DNA of 64,000 nucleotides from contig NZ_JARDUB010000003.1 in NCBI RefSeq assembly GCF_029360665.1, forward strand, positions 124,001 through 188,000. The letters are read 5' to 3'. Under the pieces are notes generated by a model, which saw only the letters and a program-made list of their open reading frames with translations, was not told where the DNA came from and did not search any database. This DNA comes from Eudoraea chungangensis. GTDB lineage: Bacteria; Bacteroidota; Bacteroidia; Flavobacteriales; Flavobacteriaceae. Positions 34,357 to 42,779 of the stretch are shown one piece after another. How positions within the stretch are numbered: position 1 is the stretch's first letter; each line of letters opens with the position of its first letter. The translations under genes were made by a program, and so were the position numbers.

Positions 34357-34394
34357 GACTGCTGGTAATAAGATTGCTAGCAGTTTATTGCTTT
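34357..34394 (+). terminator. Weak hairpin after the MFS gene
   Basis: ACTGCT (34358-34363) pairs with AGCAGT (34379-34384), followed by a broken T-rich stretch (TTATTGCTTTT). It may attenuate rather than stop transcription before the next gene, which lies only 25-60 bases away. Confidence 0.35.
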
Positions 34395-34418
34395 TATAAA
34401 CCTAGTAATACGCTCTAT

Positions 34419-35258
34419 ATGAAAATAGGAATGAACATGTTATTGTGGACAAACCATGTGACAGAAGAACATTTTGGTATAGTCGAAACTCTTAAGAAGA
34501 CGGGATACGATGGAATTGAACTCTATATGGGAGATGGAGATGTAGAACATTATAAAAAACTCGGAGATTACTTTAAATCTCTTGGTCTTGGGGTTACAAC
34601 CGTAACAGGGCTTGCTCCGGAAGAAAATATTTCTAGTGAGGATAAGACAATTAGACAAAATGGCTTAGACAGACTGAAATGGGCAATTGATAATGCCGAG
34701 GCTCTTGGTGCAGAAAATATTTGTGGCCCCATTCACTCAAGTTTTGCCTTTTTTTCGAGACAACCACCTACTGCGGACGAGCGGAATCGAAGTACTGAAA
34801 TGTTATATCAGGCGGCCGAATATGCCGCAAACGCGAATATTATGCTTTGCCCTGAGGCGCTTAATAGATTTGAGTGTTATTTATACAATACCATGGCAGA
34901 TCTAAAAACCTTAGTAGAAGCAGTTAACCATCCCAATCTTGGTGCAATGTATGATACCCATCACGCCAATATTGAAGAAAAGAGTCAGGCCAAAGCACTT
35001 AGGACTATTGCTCCTTATTTAAAGCACGTTCATATAAGTGAAAACGATCGAGGTACTCCTGGAAGCGGACAAATAAATTGGAAAGAAGTATTTGATACTT
35101 TAAAGGAAACAGGATACGATGGTTGGCTTACTATAGAAGCCTTTAGCACTGTAATTCCCGAATTTGCAAATGCAATTAATGTTTGGCGAGACTATTCTCC
35201 CATGGAAGAAGTTTTCAAGGAGGGTTATAGTTTTATAAAAAAAGGAATGGCAGTATAA
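34419..35258 (+). CDS. D-tagatose 3-epimerase-type ketose epimerase
   Basis: A 279-residue TIM-barrel protein of the DTE/psicose-epimerase group. The metal ligands fit the Glu in CPEALNRFE, the Asp in YDTHHANIEE, the His in HVHISENDRG and the Glu in LTIEAF. The substrate region RGTPGSGQINW is characteristic. The start at MKIGMNMLLW is preferred to one 15 codons earlier, which lies in the preceding hairpin area. It probably epimerises a ketose at C3. It follows the transporter and precedes the ThuA gene by 21 bases. Confidence 0.88.
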   Translation: MKIGMNMLLWTNHVTEEHFGIVETLKKTGYDGIELYMGDGDVEHYKKLGDYFKSLGLGVTTVTGLAPEENISSEDKTIRQNGLDRLKWAIDNAEALGAENICGPIHSSFAFFSRQPPTADERNRSTEMLYQAAEYAANANIMLCPEALNRFECYLYNTMADLKTLVEAVNHPNLGAMYDTHHANIEEKSQAKALRTIAPYLKHVHISENDRGTPGSGQINWKEVFDTLKETGYDGWLTIEAFSTVIPEFANAINVWRDYSPMEEVFKEGYSFIKKGMAV

Positions 35259-35279
35259 TTTTTAGTAAAAACAAATTTT

Positions 35280-36389
35280 ATGAAAAAGATATTACTTCTT
35301 GGAATGGGTATACTTTTATTTCTGAATTGTGCAGAAAAGAAAAAAGAAAAAGTAGAGAAAAAGCCAACTGATTCTCCTTTAGAATGGTTACTTTTTAATG
35401 AAGAAAGTTCTTCAAAACATGTGGTTTTAATCTCAGGTGATGAGGAATACCGATCAGAAGAAGCTTTACCGCAATTAGCCAAAATTCTAGCTAAACGACA
35501 TGGCTTCAAATGTACGGTCCTCTTCGCACAAGATCCAACTAAACCAGGGATTATTAATGCGAATTATGTAAAAAACATACCAGGCTTAGAAAGTCTTGAA
35601 ACAGCAGATGTTATGGTACTATTTACCCGTTTCAGAGCTCTCCCAGAAAATCAAATGAATTATATAGACCGCTATCTTAAAAAAGGAATGCCGGTTATAG
35701 GAATAAGAACGGCAACACATGCCTTTAACTTTCAAGAAGACAGTCTTTCTAAATATAGGCATTACGGGAATTATTACGAGGGAGAGAAAACGGCCTGGGA
35801 AGATGGTTTTGGAAGATTGGTTTTAGGAGAAAATTGGATATCACATCATGGAAAACACAAATATCAAAGTACTAGGGGTGTTTTATCCAAGTTCGGAGAA
35901 AATCATCCTATCAGTAACGGAATTAATTCCAAAGATATATGGGGTCCTACAGACGTTTATGGCGTTAGGTTGCCCCTCCCAGGAGATTCTAAACCTCTCG
36001 TTCTTGGAGAGGTTATTCAAGGAGAACAACCGTTTGATGAGAACGACCTTTTTTATGGAATGAATCCTACGGATAGTATACCGGCTACAACTAATGAAAA
36101 GAATGAATTACTCAATAATCCTATGATGCCTATTGCATGGGTAAAGACATATCAACTTCCGGGTGGCACTGAGGGACCCGCTTTTACTTCAACTATCGGT
36201 GCAGCGACTGACCTGCTAAATGAGGCTACGCGAAGACTATTGGTAAATGCAGTGTTTTGGGCCGCTGATTTAGAAATTCCAGAAAAGGCAGATGTAGAAA
36301 TAGTTGGCGACTATAATCCTACCGCCTTTGAATTTCGTGACGATTCCTATTGGCTAGAGAAAGAATTGAAAATTGAAAGTTTCCAATAA
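35280..36389 (+). CDS. ThuA domain-containing lipoprotein
   Basis: A 369-residue lipoprotein with the lipobox LFLNC (Cys17). From about residue 40 the ThuA/glutamine-amidotransferase-like fold runs to the end: VVLISGDEEYRSEEALP, then MVLFTRFRALPENQMNYIDRYLKKGMPVIGIRTATHAF, and AVFWAADLEIP near the end. ThuA domains occur in trehalose and disaccharide utilisation loci with Gfo/Idh/MocA and DUF1080 genes; a lyase or hydrolase of 3-keto-glycosides has been suggested. It is third in the MFS-epimerase-ThuA operon. Confidence 0.9.
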   Translation: MKKILLLGMGILLFLNCAEKKKEKVEKKPTDSPLEWLLFNEESSSKHVVLISGDEEYRSEEALPQLAKILAKRHGFKCTVLFAQDPTKPGIINANYVKNIPGLESLETADVMVLFTRFRALPENQMNYIDRYLKKGMPVIGIRTATHAFNFQEDSLSKYRHYGNYYEGEKTAWEDGFGRLVLGENWISHHGKHKYQSTRGVLSKFGENHPISNGINSKDIWGPTDVYGVRLPLPGDSKPLVLGEVIQGEQPFDENDLFYGMNPTDSIPATTNEKNELLNNPMMPIAWVKTYQLPGGTEGPAFTSTIGAATDLLNEATRRLLVNAVFWAADLEIPEKADVEIVGDYNPTAFEFRDDSYWLEKELKIESFQ

Positions 36390-36418
36390 GGGCTTTTTCT
36401 GATTTGAAGTAAGAATAG

Positions 36419-39400
36419 TTATTTAATGGGGATATTCTGATTTTGAATTCTATTTTCTACGTTTTCTATTTGAGTAGAAAGTTCTTCCCTATGTCTATTA
36501 AATTTTTTCTTGGAAAAGGTTTTTACTTTACGATTTTCTTTAGGACCTAAGACATTGAGAAAAATTTTCAGATCACCCTCTAAGGGTACCTCTCCCTCTT
36601 GTGTTTGCACTACTCTCTTCTTTTTAGATCTAAAGAGCAAATCCGATAAACTTGCCTCGACACCTATATCTAATATACTATCTCTCATATTTATCTTTCC
36701 ATAAACATCCATATTAACAATATTATTATTAATAAAGACATCCTTAAAAAGGAGCTCTTGTCCATCCAGATATCCTACAATATCCAATTCCTTGACTAAA
36801 AAATCATCCTTTGCCTTATGCCCAATAAAGGACAAAGTTTCTTCAATAACTTTTACATTTCTAAATTCCGCGTCGTGTACTCTAAATTTAAACTTCCATA
36901 AATCGCTGTCCGATGGGGTATCAAAAGACTCGATTAAATTAAAATGAAGGTCCGATTCCCAAGAAATTTTTCCGTCGGTATTTTTGTAGGTTATTTCATC
37001 CTGTTTAAAATTATTAAATGCTAGTAACACTTCACTCAGATCTAGCTCATTGCTCTCACAAAATATGTAAGAAGGAAATGAGGTCTTGTTCTCCTTTTTT
37101 AGAAAGCCCCGGGTAATTACCTCTCCATCGCCAAAATTAAACTTCAACCGATTTAACTCTAGTTTTGTGTTGCCATAGTTCGCCGCCAAATCTATATTTT
37201 TTACCACTGCATTCTTATATTTAACACTATTGGCAGTGGCACTTAAACCCACTTTCCAGTTGGTAGGAAAACTAAAGTCTAGAATGCCATTATCTTCCTC
37301 CTTATATCTCTCATTCTTATCTGGGATTCCAAATACTTCTGATTTAAGCAGGGTATTAAGATTAACGGCATCCAAATTCATCTTAAGATCCGCAACATAG
37401 GAAATTTCAGGGGACCTTATCTTATTTGCCTTCAAAGTCAAGTCGAACGAACCAAAAGTCAGGTCTCCTTTAAAGAATTGGACCAGCAAAGTCTCGTTTT
37501 GAACTAGAAACTCTGTTTTTAAATTCTTTACAAATTGATCTTTATATCGGACATCATTTGCGCTGAGAAGAAGATTTATGTCTAACTCTTTAGGAAGGTT
37601 TTTAAATCCCAATACACGTCTAGTACTATCAGCATTTTCAATCTTATTATCCAGCAAGTAGTTATCTAAAACCAATTTGTTCAAAGCGATTTTACCACTT
37701 CCTGAGAGTTGCAAAATCTTCCCCTCCCTAAAATTTAAGTTCCCTTTAAAATTGGTAGTACCTTCCTTAGTTTTAAATCTGAGTTGATCTACTTCTAATC
37801 GCTCTCCTTTTGCGTTTGCCTGAAGATTAAAGTTCTCTACCGGAATATCAAATAATATACCCTTATCTATTTTAAGATCTACGGTAGCATCCAGATTACT
37901 CGGAAGGGAAAATTTGTTGTTCTTGTTTTTTTTCGAAAGTGAATCTTTTTTTGGCAGCGCAAAATTAAACTCTTTAAAATTTGCATTTAGTTCGGCTTTT
38001 ATACTTGCAATATCTGTGCGGTGTAAAACAGCTTTTCCGCTTCCAGATACCTTGCCCTTCTGATAGTTAAAAGCAAAGGAATTCATTGTCACTTTCGAGG
38101 ATCGGTATGCCGAGGCTAGTTTTACGTTATTTAGTACACCATATTTTGTTTTTAAAACATTTCCATCAACAAACAAGTCGAACACCAATTCTGGAAGTTT
38201 AGATTGCTTACGTTTTCCGGAAACATTCTTTTTTTCATTTAAGATAGGGATATGCTGCATATCCAACATATCAAAATCTACCCATAATTTACCCGATATA
38301 GCCTTTGTTTTTCCCAGTAAGTACTCATCCAAATTATTGAATTCTCCTTTCAATTCTAACACAGAAGCCTGATCCAAGTTGACCTCGGTATCTAGTTTTA
38401 CAAAATGATTCTTCAGAACAATCCTGCCATTTTTAAAAAAAACAGCATTATTACTTTTTGGAGCTCGCATTCTAACATTATTAAATGTAATTACTCCTTT
38501 TGCAGCTTCTTTTTTATTAAAATCGAGCTGTTTAAGTTCCGATATTTTTCCTTTGGTATAGAGGTCTAAATCTACCATTCCCTCCAACTCATATTTATTA
38601 GAATCTGGCAGAAAATGTCCAAGGTCTATTTGGGATACAACATGGGCATCAATAATTGGGTCCGATAAATTAGACATGGTAAATCTGCCTCTTATATAAC
38701 TATTTTCAATTTCAGCATTAAGGGTATCTACTTTAATTGCTGCCGTTTCAGGGCTATGACTCGACCCGTTGTTGTAATTTCCTTCAAGGGTTACCTTTGA
38801 AAGCGGATACCGCAACTTGTCGCTCGAAATACTGGCATCCTTGATCTTGAAGTCTAGATGAAAATAAGGCCGCTTAAAAGGATTTACAAAACCTTCCTGG
38901 TTGTAACTAATAATTAAATCTGCATTAGGATTAAGTTGTTTCAAATTAGATCCTACATGAACTTCGAACAAATCTACAAAGGCATCAAGGTTTCCATCGC
39001 CTAGAATATGAAAATCAATAATATTTCCGTCGTCCTCCGGAATTAATTTAAGGCTGGGTGTAAGTTTTAAATCATTAGCATATATTTCTCCATCAAGCAG
39101 CTCTTTTACCCCGGTTATTCGATGAATTTGAAATGCTGCGTTTTCTACTCTTGCCGCCTGGTTTTTAATCAGGGTGGTACGTTTGGTAATTAGCGAGTCT
39201 AAACTGGCGTCAGCGTTACCCTGGAGTAATAGTGTAGTATCCGAAGAGGACAGTTCAAACCTGCCACTCTTAACCATTATATACATCCGATTCTTCTTGT
39301 ACTGATTCCCAAAGAACAACTGTGTATTTTCTACTTCAATATCCCCAGATTTAAGGAGGAGTTTTCGTCCATTTTTGTTTTTTGAACCCGTATTCTCTCC

Positions 39401-39784
39401 AAATAATTTAGGTCTTCTTCCCAAAGAATCTATTTCATTGCTAAAAAAGCCATTTTCTACATGTAGTCTTTTAATTTCTAAAGTATCTCTAAAAAGACTT
39501 CCAAGTCTTAATACAACATTTATTCTTTCAAAATGAGATTCCCCTGCATTACTATTAATAAATGTTACATCTCTAAGTTCTATTCTTGCATTAGGAAAAT
39601 TACTCAAATACGAAAAGCGCAGGTCCCCAAATGAAATATTACCATCAAACTCTTCATTAATTACATTCACCAATTCATCATGTACACTATTATTATGGGA
39701 CTTGGCCAATACCCATAAACCAAAGATCCCTATTAAAATAAGACCTAGAAAAACCAGTATTATTAGCTTAATGACTTTTTTCAA
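36419..39784 (-). CDS. AsmA-like large membrane-anchored protein
   Basis: A 1121-residue protein with an N-terminal membrane anchor (about 5-27, KLIILVFLGLILIGIFG) and a very long, beta-rich periplasmic part of repeated 'x-L-x-x-V-x-F-x' strands (ARIELRDVTFINSNAG). The C-terminus holds the AsmA_2-like LFKDVFINNNIVNMDVYGKIN and a charged, coiled-coil-like tail (RHREELSTQIENVENRIQ). It matches AsmA/TamB-type proteins, which form bridges for lipid transport between the membranes. It is a single gene, and its position next to the sugar locus seems incidental. Confidence 0.85.
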   Translation of the reverse strand: MKKVIKLIILVFLGLILIGIFGLWVLAKSHNNSVHDELVNVINEEFDGNISFGDLRFSYLSNFPNARIELRDVTFINSNAGESHFERINVVLRLGSLFRDTLEIKRLHVENGFFSNEIDSLGRRPKLFGENTGSKNKNGRKLLLKSGDIEVENTQLFFGNQYKKNRMYIMVKSGRFELSSSDTTLLLQGNADASLDSLITKRTTLIKNQAARVENAAFQIHRITGVKELLDGEIYANDLKLTPSLKLIPEDDGNIIDFHILGDGNLDAFVDLFEVHVGSNLKQLNPNADLIISYNQEGFVNPFKRPYFHLDFKIKDASISSDKLRYPLSKVTLEGNYNNGSSHSPETAAIKVDTLNAEIENSYIRGRFTMSNLSDPIIDAHVVSQIDLGHFLPDSNKYELEGMVDLDLYTKGKISELKQLDFNKKEAAKGVITFNNVRMRAPKSNNAVFFKNGRIVLKNHFVKLDTEVNLDQASVLELKGEFNNLDEYLLGKTKAISGKLWVDFDMLDMQHIPILNEKKNVSGKRKQSKLPELVFDLFVDGNVLKTKYGVLNNVKLASAYRSSKVTMNSFAFNYQKGKVSGSGKAVLHRTDIASIKAELNANFKEFNFALPKKDSLSKKNKNNKFSLPSNLDATVDLKIDKGILFDIPVENFNLQANAKGERLEVDQLRFKTKEGTTNFKGNLNFREGKILQLSGSGKIALNKLVLDNYLLDNKIENADSTRRVLGFKNLPKELDINLLLSANDVRYKDQFVKNLKTEFLVQNETLLVQFFKGDLTFGSFDLTLKANKIRSPEISYVADLKMNLDAVNLNTLLKSEVFGIPDKNERYKEEDNGILDFSFPTNWKVGLSATANSVKYKNAVVKNIDLAANYGNTKLELNRLKFNFGDGEVITRGFLKKENKTSFPSYIFCESNELDLSEVLLAFNNFKQDEITYKNTDGKISWESDLHFNLIESFDTPSDSDLWKFKFRVHDAEFRNVKVIEETLSFIGHKAKDDFLVKELDIVGYLDGQELLFKDVFINNNIVNMDVYGKINMRDSILDIGVEASLSDLLFRSKKKRVVQTQEGEVPLEGDLKIFLNVLGPKENRKVKTFSKKKFNRHREELSTQIENVENRIQNQNIPIK

Positions 39785-39867
39785 CGTAGTTTAACTTATT
39801 TCTCTCTGATTAATTTTCCTAATTAGTCCCTGCACCTAGACGATCGTCGCTTATTCTTCATAAGCCT

Positions 39868-41217
39868 CTAAAAGGTTAATACAAAAGAGGTACTTTTCTC
39901 TGGTATCGAATGTACCTCTAAACTACCTCCATGCAATCGCATAATTTGCTTTGACAAGCTCAGCCCTATTCCTGTTCCTGAATTTTTAGTGGTAAAAAAT
40001 GGCACAAAAATCTCTTCTATCAAATCAGAAGGAATTCCCGGACCATTATCCCGAACTTCAATATATTTCCTGCCTGAGGAATTAACCCCGGCAAATATTT
40101 GCAAAAAACCTTCCTCCATTTCGCTCATTGATTGCATGGCGTTTTTACCTAAATTTACTAAGACCTGCGTGATTTGTTTCTCGTCAAGAAAAAACTCCAG
40201 ATTTTCAGGTTGCAATCTCATTTCTATTTTTATGTTAGGAAAGGAATCCTCGGTTTTTAATAACAATCGAACCCGACTTAAAATCTTTGTGGCCGGAACT
40301 ATTTCCTTGTCCGGATCCGGTAAGCTCAATAAACTGCGATAGGATTGTACAAAGCTGATTAAATCATTTCCCTGCTCCTTTATGACTTCCAATCCTTTTG
40401 CGGCACTTTTTAGATGATTCACCGCAAGACCTTCTTCAATTAATGAACCGTCTTCTTTTTTAAAGTAATTTAATACAGATTCAGAAATTGAAGTTATTGG
40501 GGCTATGGTATTCATAATCTCATGTGTTAACACTCTGATAAGACGTACCCAAGAGTCTGTTTCTTTTTCATCTAACTCCCGGTGGATGTCTTGCACAACG
40601 ACAAGTAAAAAATTCTCGCCTTCCAGATTAATTGCGGTTGCAGATAAGGATAGTTGCCGTTTTTCTCTCTCATTTACAAATTGAAATAACTTACGATCAA
40701 AAGGTTTCAAATCATCAAATAATTCATATAGCTTCTTATCTACCTGTGCTAATTGTTTGATATGGTTGAGGGGTTTATAATTCAATAATTTTTCAACTGT
40801 GGGGTTAGAATATATAATATGTCCCTTTTCATTAAAAGTTAGTATCCCGATATCTGCTCTGCGCATAATTTCTTGATAATACTGCTCTTGTGTTTGCTTT
40901 TTCAGATGTATATCTTGTATCATCTCATTGAGCGTATTGAGACTATGGTTTAATTCTTCTAAAGATTTAAGACTTAATTTTTCGGGAAACCTAAGGGTAA
41001 AATCCTCATTCTGGATGGCGTCGAAGAAATAGGCGATTTTTCTATTGGTATGATTCACATAGCGAATTAAATCGGCTACTTGAATTATAAAAATAACCCC
41101 TAAAAGTCCTGTTATAAAGTATTGTTCTTTAAAAATCAGGAATCCGATTGCCAAAGAGAAACCAGAAATTAACAATATTCGCAAGACGAGTTGTAGGTAT
41201 ATGTTTTTACTTACCAT
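39868..41217 (-). CDS. Membrane sensor histidine kinase
   Basis: A 449-residue kinase. Two membrane helices at about 8-28 and 32-50 have almost no loop between them, so a periplasmic sensor is absent and sensing is within the membrane or cytoplasm. A HAMP-like linker and a PAS domain (GILTFNEKGHIIYSNPTVEKLL) follow. The H-box is VLTHEIMNTIAPI (H232), the N-box LVNLGKNAMQSM and the G-boxes DNGPGIP and GTGIGLSLSKQI. This is the NtrB-like class that partners sigma-54 activators. The start codon shares one base with the regulator stop, so they are co-transcribed. Confidence 0.93.
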   Translation of the reverse strand: MVSKNIYLQLVLRILLISGFSLAIGFLIFKEQYFITGLLGVIFIIQVADLIRYVNHTNRKIAYFFDAIQNEDFTLRFPEKLSLKSLEELNHSLNTLNEMIQDIHLKKQTQEQYYQEIMRRADIGILTFNEKGHIIYSNPTVEKLLNYKPLNHIKQLAQVDKKLYELFDDLKPFDRKLFQFVNEREKRQLSLSATAINLEGENFLLVVVQDIHRELDEKETDSWVRLIRVLTHEIMNTIAPITSISESVLNYFKKEDGSLIEEGLAVNHLKSAAKGLEVIKEQGNDLISFVQSYRSLLSLPDPDKEIVPATKILSRVRLLLKTEDSFPNIKIEMRLQPENLEFFLDEKQITQVLVNLGKNAMQSMSEMEEGFLQIFAGVNSSGRKYIEVRDNGPGIPSDLIEEIFVPFFTTKNSGTGIGLSLSKQIMRLHGGSLEVHSIPEKSTSFVLTF

Positions 41218-42581
41218 TATTTACTCATCTTTTTTAATTTGTTGTACAAGGTCTGTCTGGTAATTCCTAATTGTGCCGCGGCAGCACTATAATTTCCATG
41301 GTTATTATTCAGGGCATTTTGAATCATTCTTTTTTCCATCTCATCCAGGGTATCTGGTTCTGAAGATTGATGATTTTCAACACTTGTATTTAGAAGAAAG
41401 TCGCTGGGTTTAAGTACATTTCCATCGCAAAGTATAACCGCCCTTTCAATTGTATGCTGTAATTCACGAACATTTCCTGGCCACGAGTATTCCTTGAGTT
41501 TCTCCTGTGCCATTTTATTTATTCGCAAGCCATTCTTTCCATATTTCTTGGCAAAACGATTTAAATAATAGTCCGATAATACCAAGACATCGTTCTCTCT
41601 TTCTCGGAGGGCAGGGACCTGAATATGTATGGTATTTATTCTATACAACAAATCTTCCCTGAAAACACCTTCAGATACCATTTTATTTAAATTACAATTT
41701 GTTGCACAAATAAGTCGAATATCCACCGGAATAGCTTTATTAGAACCCACTTTTACAACGGTTTTATTTTGTATTGCTGAGAGCAATTTGGCCTGTGTCT
41801 GTAGTGATAAGTTACCGATTTCATCCAAAAACAAGGTACCCGCATTTGCAGCCTCAAATTTTCCAATACGATCTTCTTTTGCATCTGTAAACGCCCCTTT
41901 TAGATGACCAAATAACTCACTTTCAAACAAGGTTTCAGAGATAGATCCCATATCTACTGGAATAAAGACTTCCGAAGACCTGCTAGACATTCGGTGTAAT
42001 TCTCTAGCAATTAGCTCTTTACCAGTACCGTTCTCTCCTGTAATCAGTATGTTAACATCTGTTTTGGCAACCTTGTGTGCTAGCTTTAAAACGGCAGTTA
42101 ACTCTGTAGACTCCCCAATTATTGGACTCTTATTTTCATTTAGAACCTGTTTTAATCCGGATTCCTTTTGTTTTAATTTCACTACCTCCTTTTTGGATTC
42201 TCGAAGCTTATATGCAGATTTAACAGTGGCTAAAAGTTTTTCATTATTCCAGGGTTTAAGAATAAAATCTACAGCTCCCTCCTTTAGTGCTCTTACGGCG
42301 AGATCTACCGCTCCATAAGCAGTCATCATTATCACCGAAACATCTGGGGCTTTATTTCTAATTTCCCGCAACCAATACAAGCCTTCGTTGCCAGTATTTA
42401 CACCCGCTGAAAAATTCATATCCAATAGGACAATGTCTACCTCCTTAATATTTGTAAAAGAAGAAATCTGATTGGGATTGGAAATATAGGTCACTTCCCG
42501 ATACTCATCCTGAAGTAAAATTTCAAGTGCGCTTAATACACTTTTATTATCATCAATAACCAATACACTACCGTCTAACAT
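41217..42581 (-). CDS. NtrC-family sigma-54-dependent response regulator
   Basis: A 454-residue protein: receiver domain (phospho-acceptor D54 in LLDMNFSAG), AAA+ domain (GENGTGKELIARELH, GTLFLDEIGN) and a C-terminal Fis-type helix-turn-helix (NYSAAAAQLGITRQTLYNKL). The sigma-54 contact loop reads GAFTDA instead of the classical GAFTGA. The start at MLDGSVLVIDD is preferred: 35 codons upstream would run through the promoter region. It is divergent from the exporter operon, whose promoter has a sigma-54 match. Confidence 0.94.
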   Translation of the reverse strand: MLDGSVLVIDDNKSVLSALEILLQDEYREVTYISNPNQISSFTNIKEVDIVLLDMNFSAGVNTGNEGLYWLREIRNKAPDVSVIMMTAYGAVDLAVRALKEGAVDFILKPWNNEKLLATVKSAYKLRESKKEVVKLKQKESGLKQVLNENKSPIIGESTELTAVLKLAHKVAKTDVNILITGENGTGKELIARELHRMSSRSSEVFIPVDMGSISETLFESELFGHLKGAFTDAKEDRIGKFEAANAGTLFLDEIGNLSLQTQAKLLSAIQNKTVVKVGSNKAIPVDIRLICATNCNLNKMVSEGVFREDLLYRINTIHIQVPALRERENDVLVLSDYYLNRFAKKYGKNGLRINKMAQEKLKEYSWPGNVRELQHTIERAVILCDGNVLKPSDFLLNTSVENHQSSEPDTLDEMEKRMIQNALNNNHGNYSAAAAQLGITRQTLYNKLKKMSK

Positions 42582-42637
42582 AATTCCTTTTTTATGTTCT
42601 TGTAAAGCTACGATTTGCAGTCGTAAATACGAACAAG

Positions 42638-42663
42638 TGTAAAATATTTTTACATAATATGTA
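42638..42663. promoter_or_regulatory. Overlapping palindromes, putative enhancer sites
   Basis: TGTAAAA-TAT-TTTTACA (42638-42654) is a perfect 17-base inverted repeat, and TACATAATATGTA (42651-42663) overlaps it. They are about 85-115 bases upstream of the -24 element of the exporter promoter and 57 bases upstream of the regulator start on the other strand. That is the position expected for activator binding and possible autoregulation. Confidence 0.6.
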
Positions 42664-42739
42664 TAAAAGTTTGACATTTTTTTCAATTGATATATTTGAA
42701 AATATTCATAAACAATTGATTATCAACATACTAATTTAT

Positions 42740-42755
42740 TGGCACAATGGTCGCT
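42740..42755 (+). promoter_or_regulatory. Sigma-54 promoter of the exporter operon
   Basis: TGGCAC-AATGG-TCGCT matches the -24/-12 consensus TGGCAC-N5-TTGCW with one clear mismatch (TCGC for TTGC), and GG and GC are 10 bases apart as required. Transcription would start near 42766, giving a leader of about 14 bases to the TolC-family start codon. Confidence 0.75.
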
Positions 42756-42779
42756 ATCATATGAACAGAGTTTTAAAAT

